Shown piece after piece: positions 1 to 20,000 of a DNA stretch of 64,000 nucleotides (the first letter of the stretch is position 1; every line of letters starts with the position of its first letter). The notes beneath the pieces are model-generated. The model made no database searches. It was not told the origin of the DNA and saw only the letters and a program-made list of their open reading frames with translations. The position numbers and the translations under genes were made by a program. This DNA is from Pagrus major (taxonomy: Eukaryota > Chordata > Actinopteri > Spariformes > Sparidae), in the NCBI RefSeq assembly GCF_040436345.1, contig NC_133218.1, forward strand, positions 23,669,070 through 23,733,069. The letters are read 5' to 3'.

Positions 1-1458
1 AAATTGTGCAACATCTGAAATCATCCTCCTGCTGCCTTGATGTTTTCCCAACAGGCTTTTTCAGAGCTGTTTTTAACTGCGTGGCATCAGATCTCCTGCA
101 AATAGTCAAGAGATATCCTCTCTAAGGCTATAATCTAGACAACCCAATAACGATATTACAGGCCTTTATTAAACCTCCCATTTTTAAGTAAAATCATTGA
201 AAAGGCTGTTTTTTTAAAGTGCTTACCTTGTTGTTTAAAGGTACTGTACAGATAAACTTGCCTTGCAGCCTTAAAGGTGGAGTAAGCAATTCTGGAGGAG
301 ACAGTTAATTGTTGAATCTCATTCCCAGGTCCTCAGATACTGAGACTCAGTAATAATAATATTAATCTTTCACCAGCATTGGTCACCTCACCGTTAATTG
401 TCTTTGTCTACATGAATGACACACTAATTTGGATCTGTCGTCATGAGAGCAATGAAATGTGAAAAATTCAAATTCACAAATCCAGTAGCACTGATGTTGA
501 CCAGAGCTGTTTGGGCACAGTTGTGGAAATGGCACTAATGCAGACATGGATTGACAGTCCAGGAGCAATCAAAAACATGGCATGCTGTAATTACAGCTGA
601 CTGCTGTGAGGTGTTTTCTTTGTATTTCTGACAAACCAGAGAAAACCCTTCAAATAGATGTTATGGTTTTAAAGCCAATTTTAAAGGCTTTCAGAGCTCG
701 TGTGGATCAAATTCCCTAAACTTATAAATTTGGACTGTTATTCTGTGTTGCTTCTCTTGGTTTTATTGTTATTGACAGACGAAAGTCTCCTGTTTTCATT
801 ATTTTATCACTTTTTCTGTGTTTCATATCACTCTGCTTTAACATTTCATAATTGCAGATTGAATTGTTGAGTGTAAACTCAGTGTTTCTGTAGACATATT
901 GATTCAAGATGTCTTTCAAGCGTAGTATTTTAATACCATCTCTGAAGAGGAATTACAGTCACTTTTGTTCTGCCTTAACTGTTGGATCACAGCACCCTCT
1001 TGTGGACGAAGCCGCAAGTTATGACATGCAGTTGTGGGTAAATGTGACAACTATACTTCAGAAAGAAGCATGGATCAACAAACTGCCCAAGACAATGTTT
1101 GACATTTCAGACTGGTTGAGATCATATAATACCGCAGATTAAATACCCAAATTACAAATGTACTAACATTCATAACAATGCTACTCCTCTAAACCTGTTA
1201 CAGAGCATAAGCAGGAAAAACTAAAGGTGTTACAACAACTTTGTACAGAGCAGAAACAGTCCCTCAGGTTGCTGCTCTGTCAGTCTCCTGCACAGATTTA
1301 CCCTTGTGTCAATGTTCTATATGAATGTTTTTGTTTTGCTTCTTTCTTCATAGATTGCCATTTGTTTATTACTTAAATTAATTTGCTGTATTAAAATATA
1401 CCCCTTACACCTCACAAACTCATACTGTTCAGTGTACAAAATCAAACCTACAGAAAAT

Positions 1459-1512
1459 TCTGGTGGGCTAATGATTGAAAACCAGAATCTGGTGGGCTAA
1501 TGATTGAAAACC
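1459..1512. repeat. 29-bp tandem duplication
   Basis: A 29-bp unit beginning TCTGGTGGGCTAATG occurs twice head to tail; the second copy is 25 bp long before the match ends. It looks like a simple local duplication with no coding meaning. Confidence 0.8.
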
Positions 1513-1907
1513 CTTCCATGAAACCAGATATGTCAGGTGGAATTTTGGGGAAATGTTTCAATTTCAAAAGTTAAGTGTATCGATAACTGCAGAATCACTG
1601 TATCGTGATACAAATATCATTTTGCGAAACATATCGTGAATTGTATCATATCATGAGTTACGCTTTGATTCCCACTTTCAAATAATATTTGCTGATTTAG
1701 CATTACCTACTATAATATTATTGGTCATGATGGTCAGTTTCACTGAAATCAATGCAGCAGAACCAGATTTTTCCAAGCTGACTCAAGTGACATCACATGA
1801 GGACATTTATTCAGCTCCCTCTGGACCTAAAGAGGCTTTATATAACTTTTTTCACACAAAGTTTTACTCCTTAAAACCTGTAAATAGACTTTGATGTGTA
1901 AATCAGA

Positions 1908-1965
1908 ATCAGAAAGACTTTATTGATACCCATGAGGAAATTGCATAAAAGTCAGTGAATTTCCC
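1908..1965 (+). repeat. dispersed fish repeat (ACTTTATTGAT type)
   Basis: The string AATCAGAATCAGAAAGACTT followed by TATTGAT and a GAGGAAATTG motif is a very common dispersed repeat in teleost genomes, probably the tail of a retroelement. Assignment is from memory of the motif. Confidence 0.55.
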
Positions 1966-4552
1966 CTTTAAACAGTAAAAAGGGGGAAAGTTTATGCTCA
2001 GGAGTTAATCAGAGATTATTGTATAGATATTTATCACGCTGTCTATGAGAATAATTGTGATGATTATGATGATAATGACGAAAAGCTGACTAGTTCGCTG
2101 CTGGCCCTGTTCTGCCCGGCTCTTCCTTTGTAGTCTGCAGACTCAATACTCTACGTGCACAACAGTGAAGAGATACTAACTACTAACTTGACACCAACAC
2201 CACCTGTGCCGGGTAGTCAAATGGGCATTGCAAAAGTATGTGATAGATTGATGTGAGTGTGGGTATCCCCATAAAATGACACCGACAAAACTGGCACACA
2301 GTATCCCTGCAAACCTGTTTCATGGAGGAATACAAACATTTGGTTTGGCAAAGAAACTGTTGAGTAGCTCCAAGAAGACTTGGATGCACACGCATCTGAA
2401 TGATTTATCGCTGCACTGGATTCTGCCTCCTTCGTAAGCAATAAATCGGTATCCAAGCGTTATGATACAGATATGTATTCTATGTGTTTGTTTGGTTTCA
2501 CAGGCAAAGGTGGGATGATGTCGCCGATCTAAATATATCCTGTTTCGTTACATGATATCTTCAAGTGAGGTGACCTCATTTCGTTAAAAAAGTAACTCCA
2601 TTTTTACATTTCTGGGAAAGCATTATATGACCCTGGTGTCCTTCCATAAACATATAATGTAGAGGCCAGATATTTAAATATATATTGCTGGCTGGACATA
2701 CAAAAAAAATCTGAAAATACATCTCGCATATTGGATTAAAATAAATTAAACTGCTATTATTAACCAACACAGAACAAACAGTTAAGACAAGACACTAATA
2801 AACAGGAAGTAAGGTGAAAATAACCATCTGAAAATCAATGAACATGTTTCAAAACCCTAATATGTACAGAGGCAGCCTATTTACAGCCCATGCACTTATA
2901 TATAGTTCAAAGAGATGAGTAATTTTTATGTGCATTACTTTCTTTGTGACATGGGGGTGACCCGAGTTAATGATTTGCGTGCAATTCTTCCCATCAATCC
3001 CTGTCAAGTCCTCCTGCACACCAGCTGCATACCATTACTGAGATGGCTCACATTGTGGACGCATGAGGTAATGAGAGCAGCTTGGTTGAGTATACTACAC
3101 ACGTACTAAAAATCTAGCCTGGTTGAAACCACAGGTGGTGCTCAGTGCTGTTTTTGTGCATGATGGAGAAGACACAGGTCAGCATCAACGATATGGCCGT
3201 ACAAGTACCCAATCCTGCTGTGAATCAGGTGTTATAACAACCTTACATCCTTATATGGATTTCTATGGAAGATCAGAGCTGTTTCCAATATGTGGTGCAA
3301 ATGTTGTAGATCTTATTTACACTAAATTAGGATAGTGACATATTGGATAATGATATATTCTAATGGTGTAGTAACATAGAACCACTTCAAGCTCTGTAAC
3401 CTTCAAAAAGAAAACTTGATTATGACTTTTAATGGTGGACTGTTACGTTAAATAAAAAAAGGTGTTTAATGATTTAGGAGTTGAATCATCAATTGGACTG
3501 TAAAACTGAAATTAATGACACCCAAAAAACAAAGAAAGAGTAAATTGAAAATGTATAAAATTGTTAGAGGACACTGTTAATACAAAGCATATTGTGCAGG
3601 GAACCTTAATGACAGAAAGATATAGGTCCTTCTGTGGCACCTATTCCTTCAGTCATGGCATAGCCATTCCTTTGCCACATTTAGAAAATGTCTTTCATGG
3701 TTACCTAATGCTCCTTGTGACACTGTGACAAGGTGATCCACAACCCATACATCATACAACTGCAATGCTACACATGTAAAAAGAATAACAGCAAGTATAT
3801 ACACATTCAAACGAGTGTGCGTCACACAGCTGATTTCTTTCAAAAGAGAAAATATGCAGAAATTCAAATTTGGCTCAGTTTTTAGCAACCAAAAGCAATT
3901 AAAATGATCAGTGATTTGTTGTTTTAATTAAGTTGTGAATAATTAGTTGCTCTTTACTTGATAAAGGCGCCTGTGACAGCTCCACCGTTGATTTAAGATA
4001 TCTGTCTGTTCTACAGTGGGACCTCGTCATCGACTCTGCATGATGATCTGTAGAAATCCAGTGAAAGAGCAGGTGCAGCCTCCTGACTCTATGAACATCC
4101 TGCACTGGATACAAGTGGCTATCTCTTCGTCTTCTTCTCTGGTCACGACCTTTAGATGCTTGCATGAGTTGAACCATAAAATAAATTGCATTGCTAATAA
4201 ATAAAGCTTGACAGTCACTGCCATTTCAAAGAGTATATGTTTTCACTGCGGTCCCTCAGCATGAGACATTATCTAATTAGAGATATTCTCACCAGAATGT
4301 GTTTCACAGAGTGTTTCGGATGACACACGTGCAACAAAAGTCTCATTATTGAGCACGAAGAGTGAAAATGGAACAAGTTGAAAAACAGTGTGACGAACAG
4401 GGCACTTTGAGGAGGTGTTGAAAGATGAGTTAGTAGTGAGCGCTGGTGGAGGTGGTGTCATGCAGATGCCTGTCCCCATCGATGCATTGGAAAAGTGACA
4501 TCAACATCAACAGTGAAAATGGCTCATTGATGACCAGGGGAGGGCTACACTG

Positions 4553-4560
4553 TATATAAA
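4553..4560 (+). promoter_or_regulatory. TATA box of pth1
   Basis: TATATAAA lies about 30 bp upstream of a plausible transcription start (about 4585). A noncoding leader exon would run to 4683, with a donor GGTAAGAA at 4684; the acceptor TTTGTTTCAG ends at 4817, ten bases before the start codon. A TATA promoter and a leader exon separated by an intron are usual in vertebrate PTH genes. Confidence 0.75.
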
Positions 4561-4826
4561 GGAGAGAACCCTCCTCGCACCAAAGACTGATCAACAAGTT
4601 TGACTTTCTTTGCCGCACTGATAAGGTACCATCTCAACAAAACCTGCCATTCTTTCTCCTGGATATAAGGACAGAAAAAACTGGTAAGAATGGCATGATG
4701 GTAGATCAGTATGTAGTTGTACAATTGGAAATGATAAAGAAAATATTGTTAGAAAGTGTTAAATTGGGAAGCAATGAAATAAGTTTTCTAACCCATATTT
4801 GATTTCATTTGTTTCAGTTAGTCAAC

Positions 4827-5186
4827 ATGTTTTCTTTGAGGCACTTGGAAACATTGATCCTGATACTTTTCCTCATCAGTCTAAACATAGAGGCTAAACC
4901 ATTAAGGTAAATCTGGTAAAAAAAAAAAAGTGAAAAAAATAACAAACTTAATAATTCACTTGCCTGTGTTGACAGTGGTATTTTCTATTTCCACAGAAAG
5001 AGAAGCATTAGTGAGGTGCAGCTCATGCACAACGTTCGGGAACACAAACAAGTGGGAGACAGACAGGACTGGCTTCAGGAAAAGTTAAAGGACATTATTG
5101 TTCCCAGCGCCAAACCACAACACGGACAATCACAGAATATTAACAATATTTTCCCAAATGATGTGTTTGGATCGAACACGTGGTAG
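4827..5186 (+). CDS. pth1: parathyroid hormone precursor (pth1 type)
   Basis: Two coding exons, 4827-4906 and 4997-5186, joined across a 90-bp GT-AG intron, give an 89-residue prepro-hormone. The N-terminus is a hydrophobic signal peptide (about residues 1-22, core LILILFLISL). A short pro-segment ends in the dibasic KR cleavage site at 28-29, and the mature peptide starts at S30. It carries the PTH receptor-binding signature SxSEVQLMHN followed by a basic amphipathic helix ending DWLQEKLKDI. The mature peptide is 60 residues, shorter than the 84 of mammals. PTH is secreted and acts on class B receptors in calcium and phosphate control. The intron inside the pro-segment and the neighbouring BTBD10 support PTH1 over PTHrP. 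Whether it is the teleost a or b copy cannot be decided here; PTH4 is a less likely alternative. Confidence 0.9.
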
Positions 5187-5470
5187 AGCTGAATGCAGCC
5201 TGTTTGCTCTCCTGTATGAAGAAGCCCCAATGAAACATCTGAGGATCCGACAGTGAAACTAATTTTTCTAGCTGTTATCGTTTTGTATGTTTGTATGTCT
5301 TTTTCATTGTTAATTTATTTTGTTTATTTATTTATTGAAGCTTTTATTTATTCTTTTGTTTTATTTTATTTTCATCTCATTTATTAATTTTTTACTTTTA
5401 TGTTTCAAAATTTAAATTATCTTTCATTCAACCAATTTGTTTACATTCTTTGGCAATGTCTAACAATAGG

Positions 5471-5476
5471 ATTAAA
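5471..5476 (+). other. candidate polyadenylation signal of pth1
   Basis: ATTAAA about 285 bp after the pth1 stop, following AT-rich sequence. It is the first plausible signal I see; its use is inferred. Confidence 0.4.
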
Positions 5477-5534
5477 GTCAAGATCTCAGGCCATCATATG
5501 GAAGAAAAACTAGGTTTTTGAAAAGATTTTTAAA

Positions 5535-5815
5535 GGACCAGTATGTAGGATTTAGTGGGATCGAGCAGTGAGGTTGTTTGGTTTGTCCGTTCTGGGTTAC
5601 TGGAACATGGTTGTGCAACATGGACAACTCTGTGGAAGAGGAAATGCTCCTTGTAGATATAAAAGACTCATTTTAAGGTAACAAAAACACAATATTCTTA
5701 GCCTCAGATGATTAAGGTATATATTAATGAAAACATTATCTTAAACATTATATTCCATTTCTGCCTATAGATCACCGAGATCCTGCACACTGGTCATTTT
5801 ATAAGTTAAATGTTA
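5535..5815. repeat. dispersed teleost repeat (GGACCAGTATGTAGG family)
   Basis: The block begins GGACCAGTATGTAGGATTTA, contains GGTTTGTCCGTTCTGGG and a TGGAAGAG segment, and ends near CCTGCACACTGGTC. The complementary ends and internal phrases match a short nonautonomous repeat that is very common in fish genomes. A relative lies at 52447-52853. Confidence 0.65.
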
Positions 5816-5819
5816 TCTA

Positions 5820-7939
5820 ATACTCTCCTGCTTCGGAGTCAAAATTCACTATTTAAAACATTTTTTACTGTATATTGTAACATGTAAATAAGGACCAACT
5901 CAACAGCTAGTCTTACATATTGTTTCACTTGCACAACATCCTTTCAAAGTTACTAACAGGGATAGGAATGATTTGATGGTATTCTAGTTTTAACTGCATT
6001 GATCTTTTTTGCTTGTGCTTGTCAGGTTGTCCTCTCTTCTTCTGATCCTGCAAATGTCACTAAATTATTTCCACAAAACCTCTTCTGAATAAATCTCTGC
6101 TGGAACTCCCTCGCCTCGCTCTTTTCTGATAATCCTGTAAATCTCAGTTTGTTTATCCACAGCGCTGTGAGCTGTTGACCTCTTTGTTTTCCTGTGAGCC
6201 TTTATGAGCCGGATCCTCCAAAAATTTAACTAAGATGTTTATTGAGTCAAGAAATTACGCATAATACTCATTATCTTGACTCGAATGACATATTAGCAAC
6301 TTGCATCATTTCAGCATATCACAACATTTTTGAGTAAATGAATCGAAATGACCGCGATGTAGCAAAACGTAATCTACAACAATCTGTAACGTTTCTTCCC
6401 ATCTGCCTGTATCTCTAAGAATATATTGGATAAAACATCCAGGGTCTGATGATGCAATAGTTTAAATTAATATCATAAATGCTGACTTTTCCCCTTTCAT
6501 ATCCTATATGCTGTATAATGATGAAGTATAGCCTTTTACTTGATTCCAGCTTCGGTGTAATAAATATTTAATTTGATCTGATTTTCCTCCTACATCCATC
6601 AAATATTGCGAATAAGATGTCTGAATTATACTGCATTACTTTAATTATTTTTAATGGTTCATTTGCTTCATATCAAATGTCCAATGCTGATCTTTCATTA
6701 AGGTTTTAGCTCCCATTGAACGTCTAACACTCAGGTCCATATTGAGAACTTCAGAACTTTTTCCCATCTCACTGCAATACATAGAGGACCTTTTTAACCC
6801 ACGTTTTTTTTGTTTTTTTTTGCATGTCCCTATCTTAAAATAAAGACAAAATACAACAATATTAGATAGTAGCAGAGCTTTCTCTTACCACACTGACTCT
6901 CTTGAACAAACTCTTAGCTGCTATTACAGAGGCTGGCTCTATTGATTTATTCCTCACTGTCTTACAAGTGCCCATAAACTTATTTGGTGGATTTTTTATA
7001 TAGTGTAGAGAAGTGTTAATGTAACTGTAATCGGAAACTTCAATGCCATCTCTATACAGAGGGGCTGTGGCACAGAATGGAGTTATATCAAATGTAATGC
7101 AATTATGTCCATTTTTGCAAGAATATTTCCTCACCACCTTCTATAAAGCCTATCACTGCTTAGCAGTATGCCTTCCTGGACATCCAGAGAGGTCTGTCCT
7201 CTTCTGTCCCCCGACGCCCTGTCGTTTCTGAGCTGCACTGGTCTCCCAGGGATGTCTTTAAGGGCTTGGCCTGGCCCCAGCCATTCACCAGGTCTTTAAA
7301 TATCTGATATTGGTCCCACAAGCCTATTACTGGACTCACAACGTCTATTACTCCATATTAGTGGCTCCTTTGCATGGTTTTTGAAATCCCTCTTCAAAGT
7401 TTTTATGTTTTTTGTAAAGAAATATTTGTATCTTTATATCTCAAATCAAGGACAGGTGTTAAAAAGAAAGAGAGAAGTTGTTCACCCAGAGAGCACATTC
7501 TGCTTCAATTATGTTTTTTAACACATTCTCACACTCACAATAACATTATGGCAAGATGCTGCTTGATTTATTTTCAGATTCCAACATTTTCTCAGATTAA
7601 AAGCAAAGCAAACGTAATTTTTTTTCCTTGCAGCTGCTGTTTTCCACAATGAATATCAGAACACTGGAGATGATGAAGACTTTCAGCTTCAGCAGCTTTT
7701 GTGTCCTCAAAAAAAGCATATGGCCAAATATCGCGAGAACTGCCAGAGTCGGTCAACTCTCGATTTCCTTTTTAGGAAAAAGTTAAACTCGTTCTACCAG
7801 CTGTTAAAAAACAGGTCAGCTTCATTCAAAACATTTTCATTTTTAAATTGAATCCATTCTTTGGACAAAGCTAACGAAATTAGCAAATTTGGCAATAGGT
7901 TTAATTTTCATCTTCGTGTCTGCGTCAGCACGTCAAGCC
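5820..7939. other. intergenic DNA between pth1 and btbd10
   Basis: No conserved reading frame, RNA gene or clear repeat seen. Open frames near 6862-7137 and 7374-7652 show no family resemblance and no splice context. Confidence 0.5.
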
Positions 7940-15062
<7,123 letters not shown>

Positions 15063-15815
15063 GGACACACAAGTCCTCTTTTCAATGCCTCTGCCTCTCT
15101 CCGCCTCCCCTAGTCCTCCTCCCAGCATGCTGCAGCATGGAGCGCCAGGGGCACCATAACCATATTGCCTTGACACCTCCTTTGCAGCCTTAGAGCCTCA
15201 AGAACCTGGTTGACTGTAGAGAATGAAAATGAAGGACATAAGACTGGTGAAAAGAAGTGTTCACTATTATTTTGATTTTGTTTTTTACTTGACCAAAGGA
15301 ATTTATTTTTCTGTTTGGGGGGGGGGAATCAGTAAAACACTTATTATTATTATTATTATTATTATTATTGTTATCATTATTAACATTATTATTTGCAATG
15401 TTATTGTACCTTAATTTGATGGGTTTGGCTGAGCACTCTTGTGGTGTCACTGTTGTCTCACAGGTTTTATTTCACTGATTAGTTTGATTTTTGATTCTCT
15501 CGGGTGGCCTAACTACTAAATGTGCTTTGGGGGGAAGGAGACAAGAAAATGGAGAAAATCTGGCTTTCTGATCATGGAGAAAATCAGTCATCACCACCTA
15601 GTGTCATGATCTACAGTTGAACTTCTCTCAGATGTCTTTGAATCTTGTAATTGGGTATGTAGTCATTGGCTGGATCTGATATGTGATGTTATGCTCCTCC
15701 CGCAAGATATTAAGCAGAGCACAGGCTGTTGTGGTCAGAATCTTTTTGTGCAAAGCTTGAAATTGTTGTTTAAAAATAAAACGTCAAATCATCAAATAAA
15801 GACATCAAAATAACA
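15063..15815 (+). other. 3' untranslated region of btbd10
   Basis: About 750 bp from the stop codon to two canonical signals, AATAAA at 15775-15780 and 15795-15800. An (ATT)n tract lies within it. The end point is inferred from the signals. Confidence 0.65.
15341..15369. repeat. (ATT)n microsatellite
   Basis: About nine perfect TTA/ATT repeats in the btbd10 3' UTR, preceded by a run of nine G. On the opposite strand it yields a spurious poly-Asn frame. Confidence 0.9.
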
Positions 15816-15819
15816 TGTT

Positions 15820-16559
15820 TGTATATTTGATCCTTGATTGATTGGAGCGAAGCCACATGTGAGGAATAAGAAAGGAAGGGAGTGAACAGTGCTGTACACT
15901 CAAGAGGGACGTCTTAACCAGAATGGATCACAATCTTGCATATTTCCCCAGTCGATGGAAGATAACGAGACAAGACTTGTGTGCTGCTGGTGTGCATTTC
16001 GTACCAAGGGAATACCAGAGTCCAGGAGCAAACCCAAAAAGCTTTTATCTATGGACATGACTTGGTTTAGATTTGGATTAAATGAAAACTAAGCAATTTT
16101 GAAAATTAATACAACTTGGCTCTAACTATAAGTACAGATTATATGCTTTATCCAGTTAGTGCAGAAGCAAAAACCAAAGACAGATTAAATGCCAAAAGTA
16201 AATCCCTTAAAACAAGAATCAATCAGAGAGATTTATGTCCTTACACTATTATAGCCTTATCATATGTTGGACAAATAAAGACTGGCTACAGTTTAATGAC
16301 TGCACAGGAAAACTAACAGAGGTTCCTCACATGAAGAAAGATCTTTTGATATTTATTTTTTTATTTATTTATTTATTTTTTTTAAACTCCCTGAAAGATT
16401 ACTGTATTTTTTTGTCTTTCTTTACCTCTTCTTCTGGCAAAGAGAAGAAACCTTTGTTCAAAATAACACAAATTTGTACCGTGGGTATCTAGAAACAGTG
16501 GATTAGTGTGATCATACTAACCAGCCTTATTAATGATATGTTTGGTGGCAGATATGTAG
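15820..16559. other. intergenic DNA between btbd10 and the BMAL1 relic
   Basis: No gene recognised. Holds a T/A-rich low-complexity stretch (ATTT repeats near 16350-16385). Confidence 0.5.
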
Positions 16560-16870
16560 GCCACTCAATAGATGATCACACCAGTTTCACGTCTTGACCT
16601 CCTTTAGCTTGTCCTGAAGCCCTGAGCTCTCGGTATAAACCTCTTGTCCAGCCTCAAGTGCTTCAAAAACATCCTCTTCAGTCAGAGCTGTGGCTCACTA
16701 GTCTCATGCTAGGTTGCCTCTTCTCTTCACTCTGGCCATATTCTCCACCCGTCCTCCCCTGTCCCCTCTCCAGAGCCACAGACACCAGAGATGAGACCGC
16801 CTCCTCCAACACCGTCTGGCCCTCCGAGGTCACAGTGGACATGTCCATCCTTTCACCGGTAAACAAACAA
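16560..16870 (-). other. unassigned open stretch, possibly eroded 3' end of the BMAL1 relic
   Basis: The block is richer in GC and in coding-like triplets than its surroundings. The - strand reads an open frame containing VTSEGQTVLEEAVSSLVSV, then shifts to a frame containing LTEEDVFEALEAGQEVY before a stop near 16590. It sits where the last exons of the BMAL1 relic should lie, but I cannot align it to the known BMAL1 C-terminus (no SLLEADAGLGG-like tail). It may be diverged BMAL1 sequence, another exon, or chance. Confidence 0.25.
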
Positions 16871-17049
16871 GGAATTGTTTATGCAAGTAAACAATCTGCA
16901 ATATTTGGTTTCTCTCTTTTCATTTCATATGCTCTTATAATTCTTGAGGGCAAGTGTGTTCAATTTTCTACTTTCCTCATATGAATAATTTTACATTGAA
17001 AGGAACTAAGAAGACAAAAAAACAAATGTCAATATTAGCCAAGAGATGG

Positions 17050-20000
17050 TTATACCTCTGGATTTCCAACAGTTCCTCTGCAATCATCTGCCCAATCCTC
17101 CCAGCACCTGTCCTCGTTCCAGTCTCTGTTTGGACACCCGGCCTCCCTTCACCTGCATCAAGAAGAGGCTGTAACCTGTATTATCTGCTGCTTTGCTTTG
17201 TTGGTTCAGAATCAACACAAGAAGGAAGGGGCTTTGTCACCTGGCATCAGTGCAGCGCCCATTGTGTGTTGGGAGGCATTGGACAGATGATAACTGCTCT
17301 CAGGTGGGTTGTCTGGAGTACTGCTTTGTCATAAAAAAGTAAAAGAAAAGGGGGAGAGGTATGTGGGATATCTCAACAGAGAGGATACAATGTAATAACA
17401 CATAAAACAATAGATCTATATGGTAAGTCTGGGTAGCAATCTAATGCTTAATAATAAACAGGACAGATGTCATACAATAGGATTATAAAACATGATGTAA
17501 CATTTTCAGCTATAAAGGATAATTTGTTCTTACGTGACTACAGTGTTGGTAGAGATAATACACTCCACCTCTTTGGTCCAAGGGTTCATGAAACTGAACC
17601 ACTTCTCACTGTGATGAATGAGCCATCTTTTATTTTGAACTTGTAGCAGTTGGTATTGATCTTCTCTCTCATCTGTAGCGCTTACAGCAAACAGCAGCAG
17701 AGGGGGACAAGGACAGGTAATGGATGAACTGTCCACAGGTGAGATGAATTACAATGCTATTTTCACACATTGCTCCATTCTGCTACTGAAACTGTAACGC
17801 CACCGTACATTAATCAATATAATCACTGTACATGGACAGCAGAGTCCTATATATATACTGTAGATATTTGCAAGAACAGTTAATCAGGTGTGGTGTTGTC
17901 CCTTCTGTTAGATGCATACATTACCTTTCCTGTGACATTCTGATAAATGAGTAATATCATCTTCATGAAAATATTCGTAAAAAGAAGTACCCAGCAGCTC
18001 ATGAGGTAAATAAGCCAAAACGGCGGTGGCCCTTAGAAAGAAAAGAAAAAACACGTATTCACATGGAATTTTATCTTTAATATATTTCAGTACTAATTAA
18101 AGATCTAATCTGGAAAATATGTCCAGGGCAGCATATATTCAGATTAACCGACAGCTGTTGCTCTTTGTAGAGATACTTCAAGATCAAGAAATTACTATCT
18201 GAAAACTGATTGATAAGATATGTTTGTACATTAACATTAAATTCAAGTTTATTCAAATATACTGTTGTAAAAACAGGCTTTGTGGTAAGAGTTCTGACCT
18301 GTGATCCACAAAGACAAACTTTCTGTCAATAGCATGACGTGAAACAAACTCCATGGGCTTGAGCTTGACGTGATTCTGCACTGGCTGAGAAACAGTGCGG
18401 GGATGCAACCGACCAACAGCCACCAGACAGCTGAAGTTACATCCATCATTGTCCAGGTTATTATTTTCATACAGATCCACACTGCGGTGGGGGACCAACT
18501 TTTTAAGTATCCAGTGCTGTGAAAGGTGCAGAAGGCCTTACGATCAGCTGTGAATAAAGGAAACGAGGTGACAGATGATGATTTTTACAGTTTTGCAGAC
18601 TGGAGATGAGTCATGTTTACACAGATGATTAACATTTTGTCTCTGAAAAGCAGGTTCTGCTGTCAACCATTACACAGAAGTTAATCCCAAACCTGTGGTC
18701 TTTTCAGATGAGGCGCTAGAACACCTAATACAGTCTAATACAGAGGGTAGGTCGACCATCGTGGATAAAGAATGAAAAATATATCTATTGTAATTGTTAA
18801 TTCAGTTTGTGTGATTTATTGTTGCATGTAGGCACTAATAATGCCAGCTCATCGAAAAAGCTGTTAATTTTGTCCCTGCGTCTCTTCTCTATCTGACTGT
18901 GACTCCTCCTGTATGAGAACAAAAGCAGCTTTGGTCACCTGGCTTTCTTATTGCAGCCTTGATGGTCGTCACCGACCCTGTTGAAATATTGATGTATGAG
19001 GAGCTGTACAAGCCATAATTCATTCTGGCCTTCACGCATGACAGTATATGTCTACATACACACATAGACTCTCATATATTTACACATTTTGTATATATAA
19101 TCTGTACTCTGAGAAAGTATTGGGGGAAATGAGTACTCAGATCACTTTTTATGTTACATATTAGGTGATCCAAGTAATCTGTTATTTAGTTATGTTTTCA
19201 AATTAGTTTGTTAGTGTAAGAATTTCACCGTATTTCCCCATTCCTTTTGTTGCCACAAGAAAGAAAATCCCTTTGCACTTTTCCTGTTTCTCTCCCACCT
19301 CTTGATGTTTTCAAATTCACAGAATTTTTTAAACAAATAAATGCTAGCCAAGTGCTTTTTATGACTGTTTCTTACTCATTACCATGACAGCTGTAGCCCA
19401 TAAAAAATCTGTATACATGAACGACGACTTTACCTTGATTTTTATCAATGACAGAATTAATTATGGCATGTACGGCCTTACATAATAAAGTACGTTAGCC
19501 CATGCAAATAATTATGACAAAGATGATTAAGTGACACTTTTAACACATTCAGCTCAACAGTAAAGCATTGTTTTAATCCACATGTCACACAAAATAAAAT
19601 GAAAAAGTGGTGGTATTTTAGTACCAAACTCTATGACTAAAACCTAGCTTCTTTGTGTGTGTCTTACAGATGTAAGACTATTTGTAAGACTATTTATAAG
19701 AATACAATATTACAATTAACTAGAAAAGTGTACTAAACATAGTATTCTGGTGTCTAACTAACTAATGAGCAGTCTGGCCATAAGCAATGTTTAGTTTCTA
19801 AGCACATTTATCTTAATTCTTCAATGCACAGTAATTCTTCTATATTGCATTGCAGCTTTTTAGTGTTTGAAGGATACAAGATCTGTAAATAAATATCTGT
19901 GAAAAATCCAAATCCAATACTGTGAGGTTGAAGGTGAAGTTAAGATATATTATCTAGACAATTTTGTAAATTGACAGAAGGGGAACAAAGTGTCACATGT

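Larger units (their letters stand above)
1..4552. other. intergenic DNA, no gene recognised
   Basis: About 4.5 kb of AT-rich DNA upstream of the parathyroid hormone gene. Open frames here are short (under 95 codons), have no splice context and resemble no family I know. The stretch includes a 29-bp tandem duplication near 1459 and a fish-type dispersed repeat near 1908. In human the next gene beyond PTH is FAR1, but I see no FAR1 coding sequence here. Confidence 0.6.

Noticed and set aside
15190-15450. poly-Asn frame on the - strand
   Set aside because: Produced by the (ATT)n microsatellite in the btbd10 3' UTR.
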